A stretch of 64,000 nt of DNA. Origin: Pseudomonas sp. Irchel s3h14 (lineage in GTDB: Bacteria; Pseudomonadota; Gammaproteobacteria; Pseudomonadales; Pseudomonadaceae). The notes beneath the pieces are model-generated. The model was given only the letters and a program-made list of their open reading frames with translations. It did no database searches and was not told where the DNA came from. The DNA lies in the NCBI RefSeq assembly GCF_900187425.1, contig NZ_FYDJ01000002.1, forward strand, positions 1 to 64,000, in the 5' to 3' direction. The first letter of the stretch is position 1, and every line of letters begins with the position of its first letter. This document shows, piece after piece, positions 8,728 to 18,293 of this stretch. The translations under genes were made by a program, and so were the position numbers.

Positions 8728-9653
8728 TGGATATCGATCTGCTGAGTAATATTTTCTACGCCATGGTCCGCTGCGGCACACCGTTGCTGCTGGTGGCGCT
8801 GGGTGAATTGATCTGTGAAAAGAGCGGCGTCCTCAACCTCGGCCAGGAAGGCATGATGCTGTTTGGTGCGGTGATCGGTTTTATCGTCGCGCTGAACAGC
8901 GGCAACCTGTGGCTCGGCGTGTTGCTGGCGATGCTTGCCGGGATGCTGTTGTCGTCCCTGTTTGCGCTGGTGGCGCTGGTGTTCAACGCCAATCAGGTGG
9001 CCACCGGGTTGGCGCTGACGATCTTCGGTGTGGGCCTGTCGACCTTTGTCGGCGCGGCGTGGGTCGGTAAACCGCTGGCCGGTTTCGAGCCGGTGGCGAT
9101 TCCTTATTTGAGTGAAATCCCGCTGATCGGACGGATGCTGTTTGCGCAGGATCTGCTGGTGTATGTGTCGTTCGTGCTGTTTGCGCTGGTGGCGTGGGTG
9201 ATTGTGAAAAGTCGCGTCGGGCTGATCATTCAGGCGGTCGGGGAAAACCCGGATGCCGCCAGTGCCATGGGCTTGCCGGTGTTGGGCGTGCGCACATTGG
9301 CGGTGCTGTTTGGCGGGGCGATGGCTGGATTGGCCGGGGTTTATTTGTCGCTGGCTTATACGCCGATGTGGGCGGAGAACATGAGCGCCGGCCGGGGCTG
9401 GATTGCCCTGGCACTGGTGGTGTTTGCCAGTTGGCGGGTGTGGCGATTGCTGCTGGGGGCGTATCTGTTCGGGCTCGCCAGCATCCTGCACCTGGTGGCG
9501 CAGGGGTTGGGGCTGGCGATTCCGTCGAGTCTGCTGGCGATGCTGCCGTATGTCGCGACCATTGTGGTGTTGGTGCTGCTGTCTCGGGATGCGGTGCGTA
9601 CGCGGTTGTTTGCGCCGGTGTCGTTGGGGAAGCCGTGGCAGGCCGGGCATTAG
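8727..9653 (+). CDS. Nucleoside-type ABC transporter permease 2
   Basis: A 308-residue BPD_transp_2 permease of about eight to nine membrane segments, with the matching signature CEKSGVLNLGQEGMMLFGA and FNANQVATGLALTIFG. Its ATG overlaps the stop of permease 1 (TGATG), showing translational coupling; a GTG one codon earlier is a possible alternative start. It ends 20 bases before a REP element that may stabilise the transcript end. Confidence 0.9.
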   Translation: MDIDLLSNIFYAMVRCGTPLLLVALGELICEKSGVLNLGQEGMMLFGAVIGFIVALNSGNLWLGVLLAMLAGMLLSSLFALVALVFNANQVATGLALTIFGVGLSTFVGAAWVGKPLAGFEPVAIPYLSEIPLIGRMLFAQDLLVYVSFVLFALVAWVIVKSRVGLIIQAVGENPDAASAMGLPVLGVRTLAVLFGGAMAGLAGVYLSLAYTPMWAENMSAGRGWIALALVVFASWRVWRLLLGAYLFGLASILHLVAQGLGLAIPSSLLAMLPYVATIVVLVLLSRDAVRTRLFAPVSLGKPWQAGH

Positions 9654-9672
9654 AGGCTGGCCGGGCGGGCCC

Positions 9673-9742
9673 CATCGCGAGCAAGCTCGGCTCCTACAGG
9701 TTTGGCGCTGCGCCTGTAGGAGCATGGCTTGCCAGCGATGGC
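9673..9742. repeat. REP element, GCTCCTACA type
   Basis: Inverted pair ATCGCGAGCAAGCTCGGCTC ... and its imperfect complement, with TGTAGGAGC at the second arm. It lies between the convergent permease and membrane-protein genes. The second arm is read as the last codons of the latter. Confidence 0.8.
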
Positions 9743-10134
9743 TGCCGAACTGGCAACCCCTGAGCTACGCCCCACGCCAATTCAAAGAACAGGAAAATCA
9801 CCAATAGCGAACTGGCGCCATGGAGCAAGGCATAGAGCTGCCAAGCCGAAAACAGAAATCTACCGACCGCGTCATACCGCCCAAACACTTGCTGCGGATC
9901 ACGAATCCGCAGCACCGCCCACACGCAGACAATTGACCCCAACAGATTGGCCATCAGCATGTGCATCGGCTCAAACGGCGGCAGTTCGCCAGACAAATTG
10001 AACACCTGACTCACACTCAACAAAACTCCATGCAACGCCGCAAAACTCCACGGCGTGACAAACGCCACCATGACGATCAAGTCATACCAGGCGCTACCCT
10101 TCACTAACCGGCGATATTGCGTTGAAGTCCACAT
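9694..10134 (-). CDS. Four-helix integral membrane protein, unknown function
   Basis: A 146-residue protein with four hydrophobic segments (about residues 17-40, 58-76, 92-110, 108-125) and a short cytoplasmic N-terminus. I do not recognise a named family. The last 13 or so residues (LASHAPTGAAPNL) are encoded by the REP element, so the ancestral stop may have been lost and the tail is probably not functional. It diverges from a MerR-family gene, and the MerR-type operator between them is oriented to drive this gene, which makes it the likeliest regulated target. Confidence 0.75.
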   Translation of the reverse strand: MWTSTQYRRLVKGSAWYDLIVMVAFVTPWSFAALHGVLLSVSQVFNLSGELPPFEPMHMLMANLLGSIVCVWAVLRIRDPQQVFGRYDAVGRFLFSAWQLYALLHGASSLLVIFLFFELAWGVAQGLPVRQPSLASHAPTGAAPNL

Positions 10135-10174
10135 CCGTTTTGCTCCATAAATTCAGGGAGCAACAAGGCTAAAG

Positions 10175-10192
10175 CCTGGAGTATGCTCCAGG
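10175..10192 (-). promoter_or_regulatory. MerR-type operator inside a divergent promoter
   Basis: A perfect inverted repeat with seven-base arms CCTGGAG / CTCCAGG around TATG. On the minus strand TTGACC (10190-10195) forms a -35 that overlaps the palindrome, with the -10 expected after a long spacer of about 19 bases near TTTAGCC. That layout is the hallmark of MerR-activated promoters, and it points toward the membrane protein gene. Confidence 0.7.
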
Positions 10193-10213
10193 GTCAAGCC
10201 CTCTCGAGATGTC

Positions 10214-10567
10214 ATGATGCGCATCGGTGAATTAGCCCAGGCCAGCGCCGTCAGCCGCGACACGCTGCGCTTCTACGAGCAACGCGGGTTGATTGCGGCG
10301 CAACGCAGCGCCAACGGTTATCGCGACTATCCGGCGGACATGGTGCAACTGGTGCAGTACATCAAGACCGCTCAGCGATTGGGCTTTACCCTCGGCGAGA
10401 TCGGCAACAGCGTCGCCGCGATATGGCAGTCGCCCGATCCGGACAGCGCCGTCACGCAGTTGCTGCAAGACAAACTCAAACTGATCGAAACCCGAATCGA
10501 CGAACTCGGCGCGCTGCGTCAGGAGTTGCAGCAACGGCTCGGCCAGCGTTGTCCATTGAATCCGTGA
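10214..10567 (+). CDS. MerR-family transcriptional regulator
   Basis: A 117-residue regulator with the MerR winged helix at residues 1-70 (IGELAQASAVSRDTLRFYEQ, then GYRDY) and a coiled-coil dimerisation helix at about 80-110. A start at 10217 is equally possible (consecutive ATGs). There is one Cys near the end (QRCPLNP) and no CueR- or MerR-like metal-binding pair, so an organic or oxidative-stress signal (AdhR/NmlR-like) is more plausible than a metal. The SDR gene follows 25 bases downstream. Confidence 0.85.
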   Translation: MMRIGELAQASAVSRDTLRFYEQRGLIAAQRSANGYRDYPADMVQLVQYIKTAQRLGFTLGEIGNSVAAIWQSPDPDSAVTQLLQDKLKLIETRIDELGALRQELQQRLGQRCPLNP

Positions 10568-10592
10568 TCCTCATTTATCAAGGAAGCCACTC

Positions 10593-11279
10593 ATGTCTAC
10601 GGCAAAAACCGCACTCATCATCGGCGCCTCCCGAGGCCTGGGCCTCGGTCTGGTGAAAACCCTGCTGGCCGACGGTTGGCAGGTCACCGCCACCGTGCGC
10701 AACCCGCAGAACGCCGAAGCCTTGCAGGCCTTGGGCAAGGTGCGGATCGAAAAACTCGACATGGACGATCAGCAGGCGGTCATCGCCCTGAGCCAGCAGC
10801 TCAAGGGCGAAGTGTTTGACCTGCTGTTCGTGAATGCCGGGGTCAAAGGCCCGGAAGTTCAGACGCCGGGCGGCGCGACGCTGGCAGAGGTCGGCCAACT
10901 GTTCTTCACCAATGCGGTGGCGCCGATCAATCTGGCCCAGCGTTTTGTCGGGCAGATTCGTCCGGATACCGGCGTGCTGGCGTTCATGAGTTCGGTGCTG
11001 GGCAGCGTAACCATGCCGGATGCGCCCGAGCTGGCGTTGTACAAGGCCAGTAAAGCGGCGCTGAACTCGATGACCAGCAGCTTCGTCACTCAGTTGGGCG
11101 AGCAGAAACTCACCGTGCTGTCGCTGCATCCGGGTTGGGTGAAGACCGACATGGGCGGTGAAGGTGCCGACATTGATGTCGACACCAGTACGCGTGGGTT
11201 GGTCGATCAGGTGAATGCGTATACCGGCAAGGGCGGGCATCATTTTGTGAATTACCGGGGTGAAACCATTCCCTGGTAA
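10593..11279 (+). CDS. Short-chain dehydrogenase/reductase
   Basis: A 228-residue SDR. The cofactor site is GASRGLGLG (about residues 11-19) with TVRN at the end of beta-2, which suggests NADP(H). VNAG is at about 80, and the catalytic set includes S (MSSVLGS) and YKASK. It resembles the small C-factor-like SDRs. It is preceded by a good ribosome site (AAGGAAG) and sits directly after the MerR gene, so the two may be cotranscribed. The substrate is unknown. Confidence 0.85.
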   Translation: MSTAKTALIIGASRGLGLGLVKTLLADGWQVTATVRNPQNAEALQALGKVRIEKLDMDDQQAVIALSQQLKGEVFDLLFVNAGVKGPEVQTPGGATLAEVGQLFFTNAVAPINLAQRFVGQIRPDTGVLAFMSSVLGSVTMPDAPELALYKASKAALNSMTSSFVTQLGEQKLTVLSLHPGWVKTDMGGEGADIDVDTSTRGLVDQVNAYTGKGGHHFVNYRGETIPW

Positions 11280-11294
11280 TCACCCCAGATCCAA

Positions 11295-11384
11295 TGTGGG
11301 AGCGGGCTTGCTCGCGAAGGGGCCGTGTCAGTCAATATCAATGTCGACTGACACACCGCTTTCGCGAGCAAGCCCGCTCCCACA
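11295..11384. repeat. REP pair, GTGGGAGCGGGCTTGCTCGCGA type
   Basis: Two inverted REPs: TGTGGGAGCGGGCTTGCTCG at the left and its complement at the right, with an inner hairpin around GTCAGTC/GACTGAC. It lies between the SDR and the deaminase gene. Confidence 0.9.
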
Positions 11385-11537
11385 GGGGATTTGTGTTGTC
11401 CTGTCGGGCGAGGCTTGCCTGCCGAGCGGTTTTGTTCGAAACTCCGCACCTCGTCCCCCGCGGCGACCCTGGATCAGCAGACAGGGTAATCACTGAGCTG
11501 GCTAACCTGAACCCAACTTTCAGAGGAGCCGGCCAAC

Positions 11538-12896
11538 ATGCCTGCGACCCGTACCTGGTTAAAAAATCCCCTCGCGATCTTCACTGCCAATGGCCTCGAT
11601 GCCCGTGGCGGCCTGGTGCTGCAAGACGGTTTGATCGTCGAAGTGCTCTCCGCCGGCCAGCAACCTTCCGCGCCTTGTGGACAAGTCTTCGATGCCCGCG
11701 AGCATGTGATCCTGCCGGGACTGATCAACACCCATCACCACTTCTATCAAACCCTGACCCGCGCTTGGGCACCGGTGGTCAATCAGCCGTTGTTCCCGTG
11801 GCTGAAAACCCTCTACCCGGTCTGGGCCCGCCTCACCCCTGAAAAACTCGCCCTCGCCAGCAAAGTCGCGTTGGCCGAGTTGCTGCTGTCTGGCTGCACC
11901 ACCGCGGCCGACCACCATTACCTGTTTCCGCAAGGCCTGGAAAATGCGATCGACGTGCAAGTCGAAAGCGTTCGCGAACTGGGCATGCGCGCCATGCTGA
12001 CGCGCGGTTCCATGAGCCTCGGTGAAAAGGACGGCGGCCTGCCGCCGCAGCAGACCGTGCAGGAAGGCGAAGTGATCCTCGCCGACAGCCAACGCTTGAT
12101 CGCCGAGTACCACGAGCGTGGCGATGGCGCGCAAATCCAGATCGCACTGGCGCCCTGCTCGCCGTTCTCGGTGACCCCGGAAATCATGTCCGCCAGCGCC
12201 GAACTGGCGAACAAACTCGACGTGCGCCTGCACACCCATCTGGCGGAAACCCTCGACGAAGAAGACTTCTGCCTGCAACGCTTCGGGTTGCGCACCGTGG
12301 ATTACCTGGACAGCGTCGGCTGGCTCGGCCCGCGCACCTGGCTCGCTCATGGCATCCACTTCAACCCGGATGAAATCGCTCGCCTCGGCGCCGCCGGCAC
12401 CGGTATTTGCCATTGCCCTAGTTCGAACATGCGCCTGGCTTCCGGCATTTGCCCGACCCTGGACCTGACCGCTGCCGGCGCGTTGCTGGGCTTGGGCGTG
12501 GACGGTTCGGCGTCCAACGATGCATCGAACATGATGCTGGAAACCCGTCAGGCGCTGTACATTCAGCGGCTGCGTTATGGCGCCGAAAAGATCACGCCGG
12601 AACTGGTTTTGGGGTGGGCGACCAAGGGTTCGGCGAGTTTGCTCGGGCGTACCGATATCGGTGAACTGGCGGTGGGCAAGCAGGCGGATCTGGCGCTGTT
12701 CAAGCTCGATGAGCTGCGGTTCTCCGGCAGTCATGATCCGGTGTCGGCGTTGCTGCTGTGCGGCGCTGATCGGGCGGATCGGGTGATGGTCGGCGGCAAG
12801 TGGCGGGTGATTGATGGGCAGGTTGAAGGGCTGGATTTGAAGGGGTTGATTGCGGATCACAGCCAGGCGGCTCGGCAGCTAATCGCCGGTACCTGA
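11538..12896 (+). CDS. 8-oxoguanine deaminase (amidohydrolase superfamily)
   Basis: A 452-residue amidohydrolase of the TrzA/AtzB-like group. Metal ligands are visible as H66 and H68 in NTHHHF, a later H in HTHLAET, H in LAHGIHF, and D in GVDGSASND. The long N-terminal sequence, LTRGSMSLG and CHCPSSNMRLASG fit the characterised 8-oxoguanine deaminase of P. aeruginosa (PA0142), which turns 8-oxoguanine into urate. Many databases still label it hydroxydechloroatrazine ethylaminohydrolase. The ribosome site AGAGGAGCC lies before the ATG. Its neighbours (BMP binding protein, adenine deaminase) support purine salvage. Confidence 0.88.
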   Translation: MPATRTWLKNPLAIFTANGLDARGGLVLQDGLIVEVLSAGQQPSAPCGQVFDAREHVILPGLINTHHHFYQTLTRAWAPVVNQPLFPWLKTLYPVWARLTPEKLALASKVALAELLLSGCTTAADHHYLFPQGLENAIDVQVESVRELGMRAMLTRGSMSLGEKDGGLPPQQTVQEGEVILADSQRLIAEYHERGDGAQIQIALAPCSPFSVTPEIMSASAELANKLDVRLHTHLAETLDEEDFCLQRFGLRTVDYLDSVGWLGPRTWLAHGIHFNPDEIARLGAAGTGICHCPSSNMRLASGICPTLDLTAAGALLGLGVDGSASNDASNMMLETRQALYIQRLRYGAEKITPELVLGWATKGSASLLGRTDIGELAVGKQADLALFKLDELRFSGSHDPVSALLLCGADRADRVMVGGKWRVIDGQVEGLDLKGLIADHSQAARQLIAGT

Positions 12897-12906
12897 TCCA
12901 CCACCT

Positions 12907-13013
12907 GATCGTTCCCACGCTCCGCGTGGGAATGCCTCAATGGACGCTCTGCGTCCGCTCTTGGGACGCGGAGCGTCCCGGGCTGCATTCCCACGCAGAG
13001 CGTGGGAACGATC
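12907..13013. repeat. Long REP pair, GATCGTTCCCACGC type
   Basis: A 107-base palindromic element bounded by GATCGTTCCCACGCTC and its complement, with an inner hairpin around GACGCTCTGCGTCC. Further copies of the family are at 16679, 24180, 37491 and 53879. Its right edge supplies the stop codon of the small minus-strand gene that follows. Confidence 0.9.
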
Positions 13014-13203
13014 AAAAGCCCAACAGCGACAACATGATGAACGTCGCAAACAGCACAAAGTGGGTCATGCCTTCGATGGCGTTGGTTTCGCCATCGTTGA
13101 GGTTGATCGCGCTGACGATCAGCGTGAGGAAGATCATCGCAGCGACGACGGCGGCGAGCAGGGCCAGCAGCAGAAACTTTTCTTGCTTGAGGAGTGTGAG
13201 CAT
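13012..13203 (-). CDS. Small membrane protein, 63 residues
   Basis: Two strongly hydrophobic segments (about residues 9-31 and 46-62) separated by a short polar loop (NLNDGETNAIEG). An AAGG-containing ribosome site lies before the ATG. I do not recognise the family. The stop codon falls inside the neighbouring REP-type repeat, so the natural C-terminus may have been altered. It lies antisense between two plus-strand purine genes. Confidence 0.6.
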   Translation of the reverse strand: MLTLLKQEKFLLLALLAAVVAAMIFLTLIVSAINLNDGETNAIEGMTHFVLFATFIMLSLLGF

Positions 13204-13444
13204 TGCGGGCCTTTTTGTCGTGTGAAGCGAAACCAGGGTGATGAGCTACTGACGGTGGGGCGGCGCTAACGTTTCGTTACACCTTAGCGCACCAGTGGAT
13301 GGCAACAGGTTCGGGGGGTGCACTTTTATTGGCCTTGCGGGCCTCATCGCGGGCAAGTCGTTACGCGGTTTCGCATTTGTTGTCTTGTTGGTCAGCAATT
13401 TGCATTGGCCTTGCCAACCTCACAACAACATGGAGTTCGAATTC

Positions 13445-14527
13445 ATGCACAAACGTCCGTTGAAGAAGCTGCTTTGCGCCGTTGCCGCGGCCATCGGTCT
13501 GAGCGCCAGCCTGACTGCCAGTGCCGCAGACCCGCTGAAAGTCGGCTTCGTCTACATCGGTCCGATTGGCGACCACGGCTGGACGTATCAGCATGAACAG
13601 GGGCGCAAGGCGCTGGCCGAAAAGTTCGGTAACCAGATCACCACCAACTATGTGGAAAACGTCGCTGAAGGCGCCGACGCCGAGCGGGTGATCCGCAACA
13701 TGGCCAAGGACAAGTACGACCTGATCTTCACCACGTCCTTCGGCTACATGAACCCGACCCTGAAAGTCGCCAAACAATTTCCCAAGGTGACCTTCGAACA
13801 CGCGACCGGCTACAAGCAGGACAAGAACCTCGGCACCTACCTGGCGCGCACCTATGAAGGGCGCTACGTCGGCGGTTTCCTCGCGGCGAAGATGACCAGG
13901 ACCAAGAAGATCGGTTACGTCGCGTCTTTCCCGATCCCGGAAGTGATCCGCGACATCAACGCCATTCAACTGGCCCTGAACAAGTACAACCCCGGCACCG
14001 AGATCAAAGTGGTGTGGGTCAACTCCTGGTTCGATCCGGGCAAAGAAGCCGATGCCGCCAACGCGTTGATCGATCAGGGCGTGGACGTGGTGTTCCAGCA
14101 CACCGACAGCCCGGCGCCGATCCAGGCGGCTGAACGTCGCGGCGTGTATGCCGTGGGCTACGCTTCGGACATGGCGCACTTCGGGCCGAAAGCGGTGCTG
14201 ACGTCGATCGTTAACGACTGGGGCCCGCACTACATTCAGGCGACCCAAAGCGTGCTCGACCACACGTGGAAGTCGCAGGATTACTGGGGTGGTTTGAAGG
14301 AAGGTACGGTTGAGTTGCCGATCAGCGATCTGGTGCCGGCACCGGTGAAAGCCGAGGCAGAGCAGATCATTGCCGACATCAAGAGCGGCGCATTCCACCC
14401 GTTCACCGGACCGATCAAGGATCAGGCAGGCGTCGAGAAAATCGCGGCGGGCGCGACGGCGAGCAATGCGGAGCTGGCATCAATGAACTACTACGTTGAA
14501 GGCATGAAGGCCGACATTCCGAAGTAA
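13445..14527 (+). CDS. BMP-family ABC transporter substrate-binding protein (nucleoside/purine)
   Basis: A 360-residue periplasmic binding protein of the basic membrane protein (Bmp/Med/PnrA) family, whose members bind purine nucleosides or bases. The signal peptide is clear: KRPLKK, then a hydrophobic core, then SASLTASAADP with cleavage after ASA. There is no lipobox. Family features include GDHGWTYQHEQGR and FTTSFGYMNP. Start 13445 is nine bases after GGAG; an ATG 15 bases earlier would place that motif inside the gene. It should work with the ATPase and permeases at 6050-9653. Confidence 0.9.
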   Translation: MHKRPLKKLLCAVAAAIGLSASLTASAADPLKVGFVYIGPIGDHGWTYQHEQGRKALAEKFGNQITTNYVENVAEGADAERVIRNMAKDKYDLIFTTSFGYMNPTLKVAKQFPKVTFEHATGYKQDKNLGTYLARTYEGRYVGGFLAAKMTRTKKIGYVASFPIPEVIRDINAIQLALNKYNPGTEIKVVWVNSWFDPGKEADAANALIDQGVDVVFQHTDSPAPIQAAERRGVYAVGYASDMAHFGPKAVLTSIVNDWGPHYIQATQSVLDHTWKSQDYWGGLKEGTVELPISDLVPAPVKAEAEQIIADIKSGAFHPFTGPIKDQAGVEKIAAGATASNAELASMNYYVEGMKADIPK

Positions 14528-14551
14528 CTCCCCGGGTCAACCACAGAACCC

Positions 14552-14641
14552 TGTGGGAGCGGGCTTGCTCGCGAAGGCGCTGGGTCAGTCAACAAAGATG
14601 TTGAATGTGCTGGCCCCTTCGCGAGCAAGCCCGCTCCCACA
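14552..14641. repeat. REP pair, GTGGGAGCGGGCTTGCTCGCGA type
   Basis: Inverted pair TGTGGGAGCGGGCTTGCTCG and its complement, 90 bases overall. It separates the binding protein and dioxygenase genes. Confidence 0.9.
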
Positions 14642-14671
14642 ATGGATTTTCAGCGTTCTTAAGGACTGCGC

Positions 14672-15637
14672 ATGAACCAACTTCCCATCATCGACGTCAG
14701 CCTGCTCTACAGCGATGACGCACATGCCTGGCAATCAGTCGCCACGCAAATCGATCACGCCTGCCGCGAGTGGGGCTTTTTTTATATCAAGGGTCACCCA
14801 ATCCCTGCTGCGCGTATTAACGCCGTGCTCGACCACGCCCAACGTTTCTTCGCCCTGCCCGCCGCCGAAAAACTCAAGATCGACATCACCCAAACCCGCC
14901 ACCACCGCGGTTATGGCGCCATCGCCACCGAACAACTTGACCCGAGCAAACCCAGCGACCTGAAAGAAACCTTCGATATGGGTCTGCACCTGCCGGCCGA
15001 TCACCCTGAAGTGTTGGCAGAAAAACCGCTGCGCGGCCCCAACCGTCATCCGTCGATGCCCGGCTGGGAATCGCTGATGGAGCAGCACTACGTCGACATG
15101 CAGGCCTTGGCCCTAACCCTGTTACGGGCCATGACCGTGGCGCTGGGCATTGAGCGCGACTTTTTCGACACCCGTTTCGTTGAGCCGGTCAGCGTGCTAC
15201 GGATGATTCATTACCCACCGCGCCACACCGCCAGTTCCGAAGAGCAACAAGGCGCCGGTGCCCACACCGATTACGGTTGTATCACCCTGCTGTATCAGGA
15301 TGCCGCCGGCGGCCTGCAAGTGCGAAACGTTAAAGGCGAGTGGATCGATGCACCGCCAATCGACGGCACGTTCGTGGTCAACCTCGGCGACATGATGGCG
15401 CGCTGGAGCAACGACCGTTACCTGTCGACGCCGCACCGGGTGATCAGCCCGCTGGGCGTGGACCGTTACTCGATGCCGTTCTTCGCCGAGCCGCACCCTG
15501 ACACGGTCATCGAATGCCTGCCCGGCTGTCAGGATGAACAGCACCCGGCACAGTATCCGGCCACCACCTGCGCCGAATTCCTGCTCTCGCGCTTCGCCGA
15601 TACCTACGCCTATCGACGGGAACAGGAAGCGCTGTGA
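14672..15637 (+). CDS. Fe(II)/2-oxoglutarate-dependent dioxygenase (isopenicillin N synthase-like)
   Basis: A 321-residue non-haem iron oxygenase. The N-terminal DIOX_N domain occupies about residues 4-125. The 2OG-FeII_Oxy domain has the iron triad H198-x-D200 (GAHTDYG) and H255 (STPHRV), plus the co-substrate pair R265/S267 (RYSMPF). The protein is complete. The substrate is unknown; annotations such as isopenicillin N synthase or ethylene-forming enzyme reflect only the fold. It lies in a run of purine salvage genes, directly before the deaminase, so a purine or oxidised-base substrate is possible. Confidence 0.85.
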   Translation: MNQLPIIDVSLLYSDDAHAWQSVATQIDHACREWGFFYIKGHPIPAARINAVLDHAQRFFALPAAEKLKIDITQTRHHRGYGAIATEQLDPSKPSDLKETFDMGLHLPADHPEVLAEKPLRGPNRHPSMPGWESLMEQHYVDMQALALTLLRAMTVALGIERDFFDTRFVEPVSVLRMIHYPPRHTASSEEQQGAGAHTDYGCITLLYQDAAGGLQVRNVKGEWIDAPPIDGTFVVNLGDMMARWSNDRYLSTPHRVISPLGVDRYSMPFFAEPHPDTVIECLPGCQDEQHPAQYPATTCAEFLLSRFADTYAYRREQEAL

Positions 15638-15710
15638 TGAACCGGCTGGTCAGGTTTTGCTAATTGTTTCCATGGGCATCTGTAGAATGCTCGCCATCTG
15701 CACCTGATGA

Positions 15711-16673
<963 letters not shown>

Positions 16674-16678
16674 TGACT

Positions 16679-16785
16679 GATCGTTCCCACGCTCTGCGTG
16701 GGAATGCCTCACCGGACGCTCTGCGTCCGCTCTTGGGACGCGGAGCGTCCCGGGCTGCATTCCCACGCGGAGCGTGGGAACGATC
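16679..16785. repeat. Long REP pair, GATCGTTCCCACGC type
   Basis: Near-identical second copy of the 107-base element at 12907, bounded by the same GATC termini. It lies between convergent genes. Confidence 0.9.
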
Positions 16786-16789
16786 ATCA

Positions 16790-18166
16790 TTAAGCGACTG
16801 CTTCGCTCAACTCCTCCAGTGTCTTGCCCCGGGTCTCCATCCCGAACACCCACACCACCCCTGCCGCAATCGCAAAACACATCGCCCCCAACGCAAACAC
16901 CCCGCCCTGCCCGGTCATCGGGAACACCAACCCGGTCACCATTGGCCCGAGCAACGAACCCACGCGGCCAATTGCCGACGCAAAACCCGAGCCCGTGGCC
17001 CGCGCCGATGTCGGGTACAACTCAGGCGTGTAGGTGTAAAGCACCGCCCACATGCCGAACAGGAAAAACTGCATCAGCAGCCCCGACGCAATCAACAGGC
17101 TGACGTTGCCGCCAAACACTGCGCTCTGACCATAAAGAAACGCCATCACCCCGCCGCCGAGCATTGTCACCACGCACACCGGTTTACGTCCCCAACGCTC
17201 CACCAGCCAGGCGGCCATCAGGAAACCGGGAATCCCGCCAAGGGAAATCAACACCGTGTAATACACCGACTGAGTCACGGCAAAACCCGACTGCTGCAGC
17301 AACGCACTGAGCCAGGACGTCAGGCCATAGAAACCCAGCAAGGCGAAGAACCAGACGCTCCAGATCATCATCGTGCGCTGGCGATAAAGCGGCGACCAGA
17401 TCTGCCGCAACGCGGAAAAGAAATGGCCCGGCGTACTCGCCACTCTCGGCAGGCGGATCGGCTCAGGCAGATCCGAACGTCCCAGAGATGCCCGGACCCG
17501 ATCTTCGATGCGCAGCAAGACCTTGTCTGCCACGTCATGGTGCCCGGCCTGTTCCAGCCAGCGCGGTGATTCGGGAATGAAAAAGCGAATCGCCAGGACA
17601 AACACCGCCGGCACCGCCAACACCAGGAAGATGTCCCGCCAGCCAATCACCGGAAGCAGGAAGTACGACAGTACCCCGGCGGCGACGAAGCCCAGCGGCC
17701 AGAAACCGTCCATCAACGCAATGTAACGCCCGCGCCGTTTGGCTGGAATCAGCTCCGAGAGCATCGACTGGGCGATGGGAAACTCCATGCCCATACCGAT
17801 CCCCAACAGGATTCGAAACAACGTCAGCGTTTCGACGGTCTGCGCCGTGGAGCACAGATAACTGGCGATCCCCCACAACACGATGCTCCACTGGAACACC
17901 GGTTTGCGCCCGAAGCGGTCGGCCAGCATGCCGGACAGCGACGCCCCCACGACCATGCCGAAAAAGCTCGAGCTGGCCAGCAACCCGGCCTGTGCCGTGC
18001 TCAGGCCGAACTCGGCTTTGATCGAGCCGAGCAGGAAAGTCATCATCGCCAGGTCCATGGAGTCGAAGAAAAACGCCAGGGCAATGATGATGAAAATGAT
18101 TCGGTGATAACCGCTGATGGGCAGCCGTTCCAGTCGTTCTGCCGCGCTGAAGCTTCGTGTTTCCAT
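16790..18166 (-). CDS. MFS transporter (sugar-porter/NiaP-like)
   Basis: A 458-residue major facilitator protein with 12 predicted helices. The conserved loop motif is GMLADRFGRKP, with a second copy VERWGRKP after helix 8, and the PESPRWL motif after helix 6 belongs to the sugar-porter and NiaP-like groups. The acidic pair in helix 1 (FFDSMDLAMM) is typical of the NiaP/YaaU type, which carry nicotinate or aromatic acids, but the substrate cannot be assigned. Start 18166 has GGGGGA seven bases upstream; an ATG five codons earlier is the alternative. Confidence 0.85.
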   Translation of the reverse strand: METRSFSAAERLERLPISGYHRIIFIIIALAFFFDSMDLAMMTFLLGSIKAEFGLSTAQAGLLASSSFFGMVVGASLSGMLADRFGRKPVFQWSIVLWGIASYLCSTAQTVETLTLFRILLGIGMGMEFPIAQSMLSELIPAKRRGRYIALMDGFWPLGFVAAGVLSYFLLPVIGWRDIFLVLAVPAVFVLAIRFFIPESPRWLEQAGHHDVADKVLLRIEDRVRASLGRSDLPEPIRLPRVASTPGHFFSALRQIWSPLYRQRTMMIWSVWFFALLGFYGLTSWLSALLQQSGFAVTQSVYYTVLISLGGIPGFLMAAWLVERWGRKPVCVVTMLGGGVMAFLYGQSAVFGGNVSLLIASGLLMQFFLFGMWAVLYTYTPELYPTSARATGSGFASAIGRVGSLLGPMVTGLVFPMTGQGGVFALGAMCFAIAAGVVWVFGMETRGKTLEELSEAVA

Positions 18167-18293
18167 GCCACATTCCCCCAATCCGAAAGTCCCCGGACGA
18201 GTGTGCGCGATAGCGGCTGGGGGTTACTGCTGGATGCGACCTGTTCGCAGCTCTGAACGACGTCCGAAGCTTCGGACGTCGATCTCGATGCGT

